NCBI RefSeq assembly: GCF_014251995.1
Contig: NZ_CP059205.1
Span: forward strand, 186,001-250,000
Source: Blattabacterium cuenoti
Lineage (GTDB): Bacteria; Bacteroidota; Bacteroidia; Flavobacteriales; Blattabacteriaceae
Direction: 5' to 3'
DNA length: 64,000 nucleotides
Position numbers and translations under genes: made by a program. The notes below the pieces were generated by a model. It saw only the letters and a program-made list of their open reading frames with translations. It was not told where the DNA came from and made no database searches. Below, in pieces: positions 19,155 to 28,394 of this stretch. Numbering within the stretch: the first letter of the stretch is position 1; each line of letters begins with the position of its first letter.

Positions 19155-19862
19155 ATGAATATTTCTGCAAAAGCCCTAATTCCAACTATTTTTATTATCT
19201 CAGGATTTATTTTATCCTGTAATGATGATATCTTTTCTGCTGAAAACAAGGAATATAGCCTTCCCGCTAGTGTTTCTATGAGAGCTATTAGAGGTATTTC
19301 CAATACACCCTCTGCTACAAGAGCTACTTTTGTATCTTCTGTAGATAATACCTCTAATAATTCTGATAATACTAATAATTCCGAAAAAACTTTCCATACT
19401 GCTTCTAATTTTTCTCCATATTATTCTCTAGAATTCTATGCGGAAAATAATTTATCAGATCAAGATTTAGACAAAATAAATCCTGAAGAATTATCTAATG
19501 AAATCAAAATAACTGAAAATCAAATAAAAAATATTCAAGATAGTTATAAAGAATTTTTTGATGAATATCATGAAATTGTGAGCGATCAAAATAAAATCTT
19601 GGATAAGATAGCGGAAAACAAAAAACTCATGAGAGTACAAATGCCTGGCACGGAAGGAGAATTAGAAGCTAGGAAAAATCTAGATATCCAAAGAGAATTA
19701 GCATTGGAAAGAGCAGAAAAGATAAGAAATAAAGGAACTTCTTTAGGAGTAGTAATAAGCACAATATCAAAAATTAGAAATAAAAATAATTTATTGAAAT
19801 TGAAACAAGAGATTTACTTGAAAAGACAAGAAGAAAAATCTAAATCTAAAATAAATAATTAA
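19155..19862 (+). CDS. Unrecognised lipoprotein
   Basis: I do not recognise this 235-residue protein. It starts with a lipoprotein signal peptide: hydrophobic core IPTIFIISGF and a lipobox ending FILSC with Cys22 as the likely lipidated residue. Residues about 25-90 are low-complexity, rich in Ser, Asn and Thr, and look disordered. From about 100 to the end it is highly charged and predicted by eye to be helical or coiled-coil (EEL, KIT, KNIQ, KIAENKK repeats). No enzymatic motif is visible. It is a single gene, followed by the strongest terminator in the window, which argues for real expression. It could be a surface or periplasmic structural protein. Confidence 0.75.
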   Translation: MNISAKALIPTIFIISGFILSCNDDIFSAENKEYSLPASVSMRAIRGISNTPSATRATFVSSVDNTSNNSDNTNNSEKTFHTASNFSPYYSLEFYAENNLSDQDLDKINPEELSNEIKITENQIKNIQDSYKEFFDEYHEIVSDQNKILDKIAENKKLMRVQMPGTEGELEARKNLDIQRELALERAEKIRNKGTSLGVVISTISKIRNKNNLLKLKQEIYLKRQEEKSKSKINN

Positions 19863-19874
19863 TTTCTTATAGTT

Positions 19875-19920
19875 TTCTCGGAAAAGAGAGGATCCTCTCT
19901 TTTCCGAGAATTTTATTTTT
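19875..19920 (+). terminator. Intrinsic terminator after the lipoprotein gene
   Basis: A perfect 36-bp palindrome spans 19875-19910, with 18-base arms starting TTCTCGGAAAAG and meeting at GGATCC, followed at once by TTTTATTTTT. It lies 12 bp after the lipoprotein stop and before pdhB. The T-tract is on the plus-strand side only, so it should stop plus-strand transcripts. Confidence 0.88.
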
Positions 19921-19953
19921 CTAAATAAATACATACACATAATAACATATGAA

Positions 19954-20937
19954 ATGAAAGAAAAAACTTTTCGTGAGGTTATAGCAGAAGCTATGAGTGA
20001 AGAAATGAGAAAAGATCATACTGTTTACCTAATGGGAGAAGAAGTTGCTCAATATAATGGAGCCTATAAAGCTTCTAAAGGAATGTTAGATGAATTTGGT
20101 CCGGAAAGAATTATTGATACTCCTATATCGGAACTAGGATTTTCTGGAATAGGAATAGGTTCTGCAATGAATGGATGTAGACCCATTGTTGAATTTATGA
20201 CTTTCAACTTTTCTTTAGTTGCTATGGATCAAATTGTTAATAATGCATCAAAAATACGTTATATGAGTGGAGGACAATGGAATATTCCTATTGTTTTCAG
20301 AGGTCCTACTGGATCAGCTGGACAATTAGGAGCTACACATTCCCAATCTTTTGAAAGTTGGTATGCAAGTTGTCCTGGATTAAAAGTAATAATACCATGC
20401 AATCCTTATGACGCTAAAGGACTTTTAAAGTCTGCAATAAGAGACAATAATCCAGTAATTTTTATGGAATCTGAACAAATGTATGGAGATAAAATGATGA
20501 TTCCAGAAAAAGAATATATTATTCCTATTGGGAAGGCTGATATAAAAAAAAGAGGGAACGATATTAGTTTAGTTTCTTTTGGAAAGATTATGAAAATAGC
20601 TTTGAAAATAGCAAAAAAACTAGAGGATGAAGAAAATATTAGTGTGGAAGTTATAGACATACGGACTTTACGTCCATTAGATTATGAATCTATACTTATT
20701 TCTGTAAAAAAAACAAATCGATTAGTTATTTTAGAAGAATCATGGCCTTTTTCTTCTATTGCTTCCGAAATTTCATATGTTATACAAAAAAAAGCGTTTG
20801 ATTATCTTGATGCACCTATTAATAGGATAACATTATTAGATACTCCTGCTCCTTATGCTCAAAATTTAATAAAACATTGGTATCCAAATGAAGAAAAAGT
20901 AATTTCCGCTATAAAAGAAACACTTTATTTAATTTAA
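19954..20937 (+). CDS. pdhB: Pyruvate dehydrogenase E1 component, beta subunit
   Basis: Beta chain of the thiamine-diphosphate E1 that decarboxylates pyruvate. The 327 residues match standard PdhB: REVIAEAMSEEMRKDHTVYLMGEEVAQYNGAYK, DTPISELGFSGIGIGSAMNG, VEFMTFNFSLVAMDQIVN and a C-terminal domain with DIRTLRPLDYESI and DTPAPYAQNLIK. The alpha subunit and E2 genes are not in this window. Convergent with metF, with 3 bp between the stops. Confidence 0.95.
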   Translation: MKEKTFREVIAEAMSEEMRKDHTVYLMGEEVAQYNGAYKASKGMLDEFGPERIIDTPISELGFSGIGIGSAMNGCRPIVEFMTFNFSLVAMDQIVNNASKIRYMSGGQWNIPIVFRGPTGSAGQLGATHSQSFESWYASCPGLKVIIPCNPYDAKGLLKSAIRDNNPVIFMESEQMYGDKMMIPEKEYIIPIGKADIKKRGNDISLVSFGKIMKIALKIAKKLEDEENISVEVIDIRTLRPLDYESILISVKKTNRLVILEESWPFSSIASEISYVIQKKAFDYLDAPINRITLLDTPAPYAQNLIKHWYPNEEKVISAIKETLYLI

Positions 20938-20940
20938 TAA

Positions 20941-21903
20941 TTAGTAAACAGCCTGAACAATCTTCGTTATAGCCTTTGGTTTGTCCATAGTATAATAATG
21001 AATAATTTCTATTCCAGAATCCTTCAATTCTTTAGATTGATGGATTGCCCAATCAATTCCAATATCGGATACAATTTTTTTATCTTTTGCTTTTTCAATC
21101 TCTTTCACTAATTCATTAGGGATATTTAAATAAAAACGAGAAGGTAAACTGTTTAATTGTTTTTTTGAAGAAATAGGTTTTATTCCAGGTATAATCGGAA
21201 TGGAAATTCCTTCTGATCTACATTTTTTAACAAAAGAAAAATATTTTTTATTGTCAAAAAACATTTGAGTCACAATATAATCAGCACCATTTTCCACTTT
21301 TTTTTTTAAAAAAAATAAATCACTTTCAATGTTTGGAGCTTCTAAATGTTTTTCAGGATATCCTGCTACCCCAATACAAAAATCAAATAATGGAAATTCT
21401 TGTTGTTCAATAAAAGTTTTATCAAGATATTTTCCTCTATTCAAATCTTTAATCTGCTTAACAAGGTCTACTGCATACTGATGTCCATCTTTTTTTGGAA
21501 AAAAATTACTTTCAGATTTTAAAGGATCTCCCCTAAGAACTAATACATTATCTATTCCTAGAAAATTTAGGTCTATTAAAGCATTTTCTGTCATTTGTTT
21601 ATTAAAACCTCCACAAATAAGATGTGGAACTGCATCCACTCCATACTTATTCATAATAGCAGCACAAATTCCTACAGTACCTGGACGTCTTGAAATTTTT
21701 TTTCTTTGCAGTAATCCATTATCTTTTTCTACATAAATAAATTCTTCTCTGTGATAGGTTACATCAATGAATGGTGGATTAAATTCCATTAAAGGATCCA
21801 ATGTAGAAAAAATATCTTTGATATCATGTCCTCTTAAAGGAGGCAAAATTTCAAAGGAAAATAAAGTTTTTTTTGCCTGAAGTATATGATCAATCACTTT
21901 CAT
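20941..21903 (-). CDS. metF: Methylenetetrahydrofolate reductase
   Basis: FAD enzyme that reduces 5,10-methylene-THF to 5-methyl-THF, the methyl donor for methionine synthesis. From the ATG at 21903 (MKVIDHILQAKKTLFSFEILPPLRG) it is 320 residues, a normal length. Conserved blocks include VDVTYHRE-type FIDVTYHREEF, GTVGICAAI, VLRGDPLKSES and FCIGVAGYPEKH. A longer start at 21936 would overlap serS by 4 bp and adds a Tyr/Phe-rich stretch. It follows serS closely on the minus strand. Confidence 0.94.
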   Translation of the reverse strand: MKVIDHILQAKKTLFSFEILPPLRGHDIKDIFSTLDPLMEFNPPFIDVTYHREEFIYVEKDNGLLQRKKISRRPGTVGICAAIMNKYGVDAVPHLICGGFNKQMTENALIDLNFLGIDNVLVLRGDPLKSESNFFPKKDGHQYAVDLVKQIKDLNRGKYLDKTFIEQQEFPLFDFCIGVAGYPEKHLEAPNIESDLFFLKKKVENGADYIVTQMFFDNKKYFSFVKKCRSEGISIPIIPGIKPISSKKQLNSLPSRFYLNIPNELVKEIEKAKDKKIVSDIGIDWAIHQSKELKDSGIEIIHYYTMDKPKAITKIVQAVY

Positions 21904-21932
21904 ATAAAAAAAATATAAAAAATAAAGATTAT

Positions 21933-23222
21933 TCAATTAATATGATCAAATTCAGTATAAGGAACTAAAACTCTAGGAATATTAATCTTATCTTCAGTTT
22001 GATTATTTTCTAATAAAGCAGCCATTATTCTTGGCAAAGATAAAGAACTTCCATTAAGAGTATGACAAAACTTCACATCACCTGTAATTTCTCTATACCT
22101 CAAATTTAATCTATTTGATTGAAAATCAGAGCAATTAGAAACAGAACTAACTTCTAACCATTTTTTTTGTGCCATAGAATAAACTTCAAAATCATAAGTT
22201 ATAGAAGAAGAAAATCCAAGATCAGATCCATTTAAACGAATAATACGAAAAGGTAAATTTAAAGATTTTAAAATATTTTTGACATGTAAAATCATTTCAT
22301 CCAAAAATGGAGATGAATTCCGTGAAGAAATTTGAATAATTTCTACTTTTTCAAACTGATGTAATCTATTTAATCCTCTCACTTTTGATCCATAAGAACC
22401 AGCTTCTCTTCGAAAACAAGAAGTATAAGTCGTCGCCCTAATAGGCAAATCTTTATATGTAAAAATTTTATCTCTGTAACAATTCATAATAGGAATTTCC
22501 CCTGTAGGAATTAAATAAAGATTATCTTTTTCTATAAAATACATTTGATCTTCTTTATCCGGAATTTGTCCTGTATAATATCCAGATTTTTCATTTATTA
22601 AATAAGGTAAACTATATTCCTTGTAGGAAGCTTGTATATTTTTATCTAAAAAATATTGAATTAAACTTCTTTGTAATTTTGCACCTTTTCCTATAAAAAC
22701 TGAAAAACCTGTTCCGCAGATTTTTGTTCCCAAATTTGAATCAAATAAAGAAAATTTTTTGGATAGTTCCCAATGTGGAAGAGGATTTTTAATATTACAA
22801 TCAATATTTCCATCTTGAAAAAGAATATCATTTTTTTCAGATTTATTTTTTACTTTCTCATCAGGAATATTAGGAACTTTTTTTAACTTTTCTTCTAAAA
22901 GAAGAGTAACTTTTTTTAATTTATCATTAACATTTTTTTTTTCTCCTTTTAAAAGGATAGATCTTTCTTTTAAGAATTCTATTTCTGCAGAAACTTTTCT
23001 ATCATTTCTATTATCATTTCTATCATAACTTATAAGTTCACCAATCTTTTTAGAAAGATTATTTTCTTTTTCTAAAATTTTGTTCAATACTTTTTGAACT
23101 ATTTTTTTTTTTTTATCTAAAATTAATATCTCATCTATAAGATTTATTTCCTCAAAATTTCTTTTTTTTAACCCCAACAAAACTTTTTCTTTATTTTTTC
23201 TTATGAAAGAAGTTCTAAGCAT
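21933..23222 (-). CDS. serS: Seryl-tRNA synthetase
   Basis: Class II synthetase that charges tRNA-Ser. The 429 residues consist of an N-terminal antiparallel coiled-coil arm (about 25-115, Lys/Glu rich) that binds the tRNA long arm, followed by the catalytic core with motif 2 (TTYTSCFRREAGSYGSKVRGLNRLHQFEKVEI) and motif 3 (SLSLPRIMAALLEN). Length is normal. It is divergent from rsmA, with 80 bp between starts. Confidence 0.96.
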   Translation of the reverse strand: MLRTSFIRKNKEKVLLGLKKRNFEEINLIDEILILDKKKKIVQKVLNKILEKENNLSKKIGELISYDRNDNRNDRKVSAEIEFLKERSILLKGEKKNVNDKLKKVTLLLEEKLKKVPNIPDEKVKNKSEKNDILFQDGNIDCNIKNPLPHWELSKKFSLFDSNLGTKICGTGFSVFIGKGAKLQRSLIQYFLDKNIQASYKEYSLPYLINEKSGYYTGQIPDKEDQMYFIEKDNLYLIPTGEIPIMNCYRDKIFTYKDLPIRATTYTSCFRREAGSYGSKVRGLNRLHQFEKVEIIQISSRNSSPFLDEMILHVKNILKSLNLPFRIIRLNGSDLGFSSSITYDFEVYSMAQKKWLEVSSVSNCSDFQSNRLNLRYREITGDVKFCHTLNGSSLSLPRIMAALLENNQTEDKINIPRVLVPYTEFDHIN

Positions 23223-23286
23223 AAAAAAATGTAAAATATTTATTATTGCAATAATTTTTATAATACAAGATACAAATAAAATTTTC

Positions 23287-23294
23287 TATATTTG
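23287..23294 (+). promoter_or_regulatory. Putative -7 box immediately before rsmA
   Basis: TATATTTG matches TAnnTTTG exactly and ends only 8 bp before the rsmA ATG at 23303. If used, transcription would begin within a few bases of the start codon, giving a nearly leaderless mRNA. Confidence 0.45.
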
Positions 23295-23302
23295 CATACA
23301 AA

Positions 23303-24079
23303 ATGTGTAAGTTTTTTTTTAAAGATTGTAAAAAATTTGATCAATATTTCTTAAAAGATAAAAATGTAGCTAAGAAAATTGTAAAAAATCTTTCTTTTCA
23401 AGACTATACCACAGTAGTAGAAATAGGTCCTGGATTAGGAATGTTAACTCAATATCTATTAAATCGCCACAATCAAACTTTTTTAATAGAAATTGACAAA
23501 GAATTAATTTTTTATTTGAAAAATAAATTCTCCATTTCTAATAAAAAAATTATTCACAAAAATTTTTTAGAATGGAATCCAAAAGAACTTAACTTGCATA
23601 AGTTCGCAATTATTGGCAATTTTCCTTATAGCATTTCTTCTAAAATATTGTTTCATATATTAAAATATAATCAACACATAATAGAATGTGTTGGAATGTT
23701 TCAAAAAGAAGTTGTAAAACGAATTATTTCTAATAAAAAAGAAAAAAATTACGGAATTTTATCAGTTTTAATGCAAGCATTTTATGATATAAAATATCTT
23801 TTTACTGTTACTAATAAAGTTTTTACTCCTGTACCAAATGTACAGTCAGCAGTTCTTATTTTAAGAAAAAAAAAAGATATTATTTCCTGTAACAAAAATT
23901 TATTATTTAAATGTGTAAAAACAGCTTTTAATCAAAGAAGAAAGAAATTAAAAAATTCTTTACAGTTATTTAATCATAATCCCAATTTTTATAAAATACC
24001 ATTTTTGAATAAAAGAGCTGAAGAACTTTCTGCAAAAGAATTCCTTCAATTAACAAAAGAAATAGAAATTAAAATATGA
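23303..24079 (+). CDS. rsmA: 16S rRNA dimethyladenosine methyltransferase
   Basis: Adds four methyl groups to the two adjacent adenines near the 3' end of 16S rRNA (KsgA). The 258 residues have the N-terminal FDQYFLKDKNVAKKIV (family GQxFL), the SAM motif VVEIGPGLGMLTQYLL (about 38-53), the catalytic NFPYSISSKIL and VTNKVFTPVPNVQSAVLIL. The C-terminal part is basic (NQRRKKLKNSL). Its stop overlaps the folD start by 4 bp. Confidence 0.95.
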   Translation: MCKFFFKDCKKFDQYFLKDKNVAKKIVKNLSFQDYTTVVEIGPGLGMLTQYLLNRHNQTFLIEIDKELIFYLKNKFSISNKKIIHKNFLEWNPKELNLHKFAIIGNFPYSISSKILFHILKYNQHIIECVGMFQKEVVKRIISNKKEKNYGILSVLMQAFYDIKYLFTVTNKVFTPVPNVQSAVLILRKKKDIISCNKNLLFKCVKTAFNQRRKKLKNSLQLFNHNPNFYKIPFLNKRAEELSAKEFLQLTKEIEIKI

Positions 24080-24951
24080 CTAAGTTATTAAATGGAAATC
24101 AATTAGCAACAGAAATTAGAAAAGAAATTTCTAACGAGATAGAGAAAAATTTTATAAAAAAAAATAGAAAAGTTCCACATCTTGGAATTATATTAACAGG
24201 AACTAATAAATCTAGCATAAGATATGTAAATAATAAACTTAAAGAATGCAAAAATATTGGGATAAAATCTTCTTTAGTTCATTTACCGGAAAAATGTTTA
24301 GAAGATAGATTATTAAAAGAAATTCATAATATGAATAATAATCCATTAATAGATGGTTTTATTGTCCAGTTGCCTCTTGAAAAACATATCAATCAAGATA
24401 AAATAATTTTATCTATAAATCCAAAAAAAGATGTAGACGGATTTCATCCTGAAAATTTTGGTAAAATGTCTTTAAATATGAAATCATTTTTTCCTGCAAC
24501 TGCATTAGGAATATTAACTCTTCTAGAAAGAAATAGAATTGAAATTTCTGGAAAACACACCGTAGTAATTGGAAGAAGTAGAATAGTAGGATTTCCTATT
24601 AGTATTCTAATGGGCAGAAAAATGAATTTTGGAAATAGTACAGTTACATTGACTCATAGTTATACTCCTAATATAGAGAATTATACAAAAAACGCTGACA
24701 TAATCATAGTTTCAGTTGGAATTCCAAAATTTATTAAAGGAAAAATGATAAAAAAAGGATCAGTTATTATAGATGTAGGAATAAATACTAGTAAAATTGA
24801 TGAAAATAAAATATTAGGAGATGTTGATTTTCATAGTGTTTATGGAAAAGCATCTTACTTAACACCTGTTCCAGGTGGAGTCGGACCTATGACTAGAGTT
24901 ATGTTATTAAAAAATACTTTAATAGCTGCATTAAATAATAATGAAAACTAA
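24076..24951 (+). CDS. folD: Methylenetetrahydrofolate dehydrogenase/cyclohydrolase
   Basis: Bifunctional enzyme that interconverts 5,10-methylene-THF and 10-formyl-THF. The 291 residues contain VQLPLEKHINQDKIILSINPKKDVDGFHPEN, the nucleotide-binding VVIGRSRIVGFPIS and the C-terminal signature TPVPGGVGPMTRVMLL. It overlaps rsmA by 4 bp and queE by 11 bp, suggesting one transcript. It belongs with folA, metF and gcvH in one-carbon metabolism. Confidence 0.96.
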   Translation: MTKLLNGNQLATEIRKEISNEIEKNFIKKNRKVPHLGIILTGTNKSSIRYVNNKLKECKNIGIKSSLVHLPEKCLEDRLLKEIHNMNNNPLIDGFIVQLPLEKHINQDKIILSINPKKDVDGFHPENFGKMSLNMKSFFPATALGILTLLERNRIEISGKHTVVIGRSRIVGFPISILMGRKMNFGNSTVTLTHSYTPNIENYTKNADIIIVSVGIPKFIKGKMIKKGSVIIDVGINTSKIDENKILGDVDFHSVYGKASYLTPVPGGVGPMTRVMLLKNTLIAALNNNEN

Positions 24952-25558
24952 AGAAATTAATTTTCCTATAAAGGAATCTTTTTATTCTATTCAAGGAGAA
25001 GGTTTTTATCATGGAATGTCTGCATATTTTATTCGTTTTGAAGGCTGTAATGTAAAATGTAATTGGTGTGACACAAAAGAAAGTTGGAAAATAAAAAAAA
25101 ATGATTTTATTTCAATTAATAAAATCGTTAACGATATTAATGATTCTTCAGTAAAAAATATTGTCATTACTGGAGGAGAACCTATGATGTGGAATTTAAA
25201 TCCTTTAATAAAAACTCTTAAAGAAAGAGGTTATCATACTCATATAGAAACATCAGGAGTTTATCCAATAGATAAAAAATATATAGATTGGATTACCGTT
25301 TCTCCAAAAAAAATAAAACCTCCTTTAAAAGAAAACTATAAAAAAATAAATGAATTAAAAATTGTAATTTCCGATGAAAAAGACTTTCTTTTTGCAGAAG
25401 AACAATCTATTTATGTTAAAAAAACTAGATGTTTTCTATTTTTACAACCTGAATGGAATAATTTCTCCAAAATTTTCCCAAAAATAATTTCATATATAAA
25501 AAAAAATCCAAAATGGAGAATATCGCTCCAAGTTCATAAAATGCTAAATATTCCTTAA
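24941..25558 (+). CDS. queE: 7-carboxy-7-deazaguanine synthase (radical SAM)
   Basis: Radical-SAM enzyme of the queuosine precursor pathway. The 205-residue product has the substrate-binding segment FYSIQGEGFYHGMSAYFIRFEGC, the iron-sulfur motif GCNVKCNWCD (Cys-x3-Cys-x2-Cys), the SAM-binding ITGGEPMMWN and the late block WRISLQVHKMLNIP. It starts inside the folD end, overlapping by 11 bp. Other queuosine genes are not in this window. Confidence 0.93.
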   Translation: MKTKEINFPIKESFYSIQGEGFYHGMSAYFIRFEGCNVKCNWCDTKESWKIKKNDFISINKIVNDINDSSVKNIVITGGEPMMWNLNPLIKTLKERGYHTHIETSGVYPIDKKYIDWITVSPKKIKPPLKENYKKINELKIVISDEKDFLFAEEQSIYVKKTRCFLFLQPEWNNFSKIFPKIISYIKKNPKWRISLQVHKMLNIP

Positions 25559-25574
25559 TTTAAAAATCAACTTA

Positions 25575-26198
25575 TTAAATTGTTATATGTCTATTTTTTA
25601 GGATTTTAATAACATCTCGTATAAAAAAACCTTTTTCTTGTAAAAGAATAAGATAATGAAAAAGTAAGTCTGCAGATTCGTTTAAAAATAAATTTTTATT
25701 ATTATCTTTGGATTCTATAATTAATTCTACAGCTTCTTCTCCTAATTTTTGAGATATTTTATTAATTCCTTTTTTTGATAATTGATATATATAAGAATTT
25801 TCTTTTTTTTGGATTTTTCTATCAAAAATTATTTCTTCTAAAAAGAATAAAAAATTTTTTCTATTAATTTCTTTCCAACAAGTATCTGATCCAGTATGAC
25901 AAACAGAACCCACTGGATCTACTTTAATTAATAAAGTATCTTTATCACAATCTATTAAAACTTTTTTAATAAAAAGATAATTATTACTAATTTCACCTTT
26001 AGTCCACAATCTTTTTTTGGATCTACTATAAAAGGTCACTTTTTTTTCAGAAATACTTTTCTGATAAGCTTCTTTATTCATATAGCCTAACATTAAAACT
26101 TTACCTGTTTTTTCATCTTGAATAATTGCAGGAATCAATTTTTTCCTTAAAAAATTGATTCCTGATTTTTCTAGAGAACATTCTTTTTTCATTAACAA
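25575..26198 (-). CDS. hisIE: Bifunctional phosphoribosyl-AMP cyclohydrolase / phosphoribosyl-ATP pyrophosphatase
   Basis: Catalyses steps 2 and 3 of histidine synthesis. The N-terminal HisI domain (about 1-110) has [21 protein letters not shown], the zinc ligands in [28 protein letters not shown], and the C-terminal HisE domain has [18 protein letters not shown]. Length (207) is normal for the fusion. Last gene of the his operon, separated from hisF by 65 bp, the largest gap in the operon. An ATG two codons later is equally possible. Confidence 0.95.
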   Translation of the reverse strand: MLMKKECSLEKSGINFLRKKLIPAIIQDEKTGKVLMLGYMNKEAYQKSISEKKVTFYSRSKKRLWTKGEISNNYLFIKKVLIDCDKDTLLIKVDPVGSVCHTGSDTCWKEINRKNFLFFLEEIIFDRKIQKKENSYIYQLSKKGINKISQKLGEEAVELIIESKDNNKNLFLNESADLLFHYLILLQEKGFFIRDVIKILKNRHITI

Positions 26199-26263
26199 TT
26201 CAATATTATAATTATATTATGTTTTCCAAACATTCGTTACATTCATTCGTTAATACTTAATAT

Positions 26264-27019
26264 TTATTTTCTCATTGGAATATGAAAATTGTTTAAATAA
26301 TTTTTCAATTTTGGAATTTCTATTTCCCTATAATGAAATATACTTGCAGCTAACGCTGCGTCTGCCTTTCCAATTTGGAAAATTTTATAGAAATCTTCTA
26401 ATTTTCCAGCACCTCCAGAAGCAATAACTGGAATAGAAACATTTTCTGATATATTTCTAGTAATATCTAAAGCAAATCCACTTTTTGTTCCATCATGATT
26501 CATTGAAGTTAATAGTATTTCTCCCACTCCTCTACTGGAAGCTTCTCTAGCCCAATCTAAAGTTTTAATGTTTGTAGAGATTCTTCCTCCATTCAAATAT
26601 ACCCACCATTCATTATTTTCGTATTTAGTGTCAATAGCTAATACAATACATTGACTTCCAAATCTTTTTGATAACCTTTCTAAAAGATTAGGTTTTTTAA
26701 CAGCTGCAGTGTTAATAGATATTTTATCTGCACCTGCATTTAATAATAGCTCAACATCTTTTTCTTTTTGAATACCACCTCCAACTGTAAAAGGGATATT
26801 AATATGACTAGAAATACTTTTTACCAAACTAATTAATGTTTTACGTTTTTCATTGGTAGCTGTAATATCTAAAAATATTAATTCATCCGCTCCTTGCTTC
26901 GTATACCAACAAACTAATTTAATTGGATCTCCAGCATCTTTTAGATTTTTAAAATTAATACCTTTTACTGTTCTTCCATTTTTTATATCTAAACAAGGAA
27001 TAATACGTTTGGTTAACAT
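26264..27019 (-). CDS. hisF: Imidazole glycerol phosphate synthase, cyclase subunit
   Basis: Cyclase half of IGP synthase, closing the imidazole ring with ammonia from HisH. A 251-residue TIM barrel with catalytic Asp residues in [16 protein letters not shown] (Asp11) and [17 protein letters not shown], and phosphate loops [11 protein letters not shown] and [13 protein letters not shown]. It starts 2 bp after hisA. Confidence 0.97.
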   Translation of the reverse strand: MLTKRIIPCLDIKNGRTVKGINFKNLKDAGDPIKLVCWYTKQGADELIFLDITATNEKRKTLISLVKSISSHINIPFTVGGGIQKEKDVELLLNAGADKISINTAAVKKPNLLERLSKRFGSQCIVLAIDTKYENNEWWVYLNGGRISTNIKTLDWAREASSRGVGEILLTSMNHDGTKSGFALDITRNISENVSIPVIASGGAGKLEDFYKIFQIGKADAALAASIFHYREIEIPKLKNYLNNFHIPMRK

Positions 27020-27021
27020 AT

Positions 27022-27771
27022 TTAATTATTGTTATTATTCTTTTTTTTTAATATCCAATTACTAAGTTCTGATAATGATATTTTATTTTCATATATTGCT
27101 TTTCCAATGATAACCCCCCTGCAACCTAATTTAAACAACTTATCTACATCTTCTATATTTCTAATTCCTCCACTTGCTATAAATTCAATACTTGGAAAAT
27201 ATTGAATAGTTTCTTTATATAAAGAAAAAGAAGGTCCATTTAAAACTCCATCTTTAGATATATCTGTACAAAAAATTTTTTTTATCCCATGATTTTTTTT
27301 TTCTTCTAAAAAATCAAAAAATGGAATATCAAAAAATTGGGTCCATCCGTTAGTCGCAATTTTATTATCTTTAACATCCACTCCTAATAAAATTTTTTCT
27401 TTTCCATAAATATGAACCAATTCTTTTAAAAAAATTGGTTTTTTAACAGCAATACTTCCTACAGTTGCTATATGTCCTCCACTTTCAAATACAGAACGAA
27501 CATCATCTTTAGTATGAATACCTCCCCCAAAATCTATAACTAGATTAGTTCGTTTAGCTATTTTCTCTAAAATTTTCCAATGTACTACTTTCCCTTTTCT
27601 TGCTCCATCTAAATCTACTAAATGAAGCCTAGATATTCCATTATTCTCTAATAAAAAGGCGACTTCTAATGGATCATTATTATAAATTTTTTTTTCTTTA
27701 AAATCACCTCTCGTTAAACGAACGCATTTTCCATCAATTAAATCTATGGCTATTATAATATCATTACTCAT
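27022..27771 (-). CDS. hisA: ProFAR isomerase
   Basis: Amadori isomerase of step 4 of histidine synthesis, and a TIM-barrel paralogue of HisF. The 249 residues show [18 protein letters not shown] with catalytic Asp, [41 protein letters not shown] and [13 protein letters not shown]. It ends 2 bp before hisF and starts 2 bp after hisH. Confidence 0.97.
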   Translation of the reverse strand: MSNDIIIAIDLIDGKCVRLTRGDFKEKKIYNNDPLEVAFLLENNGISRLHLVDLDGARKGKVVHWKILEKIAKRTNLVIDFGGGIHTKDDVRSVFESGGHIATVGSIAVKKPIFLKELVHIYGKEKILLGVDVKDNKIATNGWTQFFDIPFFDFLEEKKNHGIKKIFCTDISKDGVLNGPSFSLYKETIQYFPSIEFIASGGIRNIEDVDKLFKLGCRGVIIGKAIYENKISLSELSNWILKKKNNNNN

Positions 27772-27773
27772 TA

Positions 27774-28370
27774 CTAATCATTTAATTTTATAAAGTTTTC
27801 TAATATTTTATGTCCTACATAAGAAGATTTTTCTGGATGAAACTGAACAGCATAAAAATTTTTCTTTTGTAAAGCCGCACTATAAGAAAGTATATATTCT
27901 GTTTTTGCAGTTGTGTATTGCCCCAAAGGGGCGTAATAACTATGAACAAAATATTGATAACTTCCATCTGGAATATTTTTAAATAATGGTCCCTTCAAAT
28001 TATGGATATTATTCCAACCTATTTGAGGAATCTTATTTTTTTTATCTTTCGATTGAAATTTTTTTACCAATAAATCAAAAATTCCTATACATGTAGTATC
28101 ACTTTCTTCTGAGTGTTTACATAATAATTGCATTCCCAAACATATTCCTAACACTGGTTGCTCTAATTCGGACAAAAGTATATCTAATTTTCTTTCTTTT
28201 AAATACTTCATAGCAAAATGAGCTTCTCCTACTCCTGGTAAAATAATTTTTTCCGCATTTTTAATAGATTCTTTAGAATCCGTTACTTTCGCTTTTATTC
28301 CTATTCTTTCCAAAGAAAAAAGAACTGATTGAACATTTCCAGCAGGATATTTTATAATAATTGTCTTCAT
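27774..28370 (-). CDS. hisH: Imidazole glycerol phosphate synthase, glutaminase subunit
   Basis: Class I glutamine amidotransferase that supplies ammonia to HisF. The 198 residues carry the nucleophile in LGICLGMQLLC and the His-Glu pair in FYAVQFHPEKSS, with the N-terminal IIKYPAGNVQSV block. Catalytic triad is complete. It lies 24 bp after hisB and 2 bp before hisA. Confidence 0.96.
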   Translation of the reverse strand: MKTIIIKYPAGNVQSVLFSLERIGIKAKVTDSKESIKNAEKIILPGVGEAHFAMKYLKERKLDILLSELEQPVLGICLGMQLLCKHSEESDTTCIGIFDLLVKKFQSKDKKNKIPQIGWNNIHNLKGPLFKNIPDGSYQYFVHSYYAPLGQYTTAKTEYILSYSAALQKKNFYAVQFHPEKSSYVGHKILENFIKLND

Positions 28371-28394
28371 AATTTTTCACTCAAAATTTTATCT

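Noticed and set aside
26231-26252. CATTCGTTA repeated twice, 13 bp apart, in the hisF-hisIE gap
   Set aside because: Only two copies in AT-rich DNA and no partner structure; too little to call a binding site.
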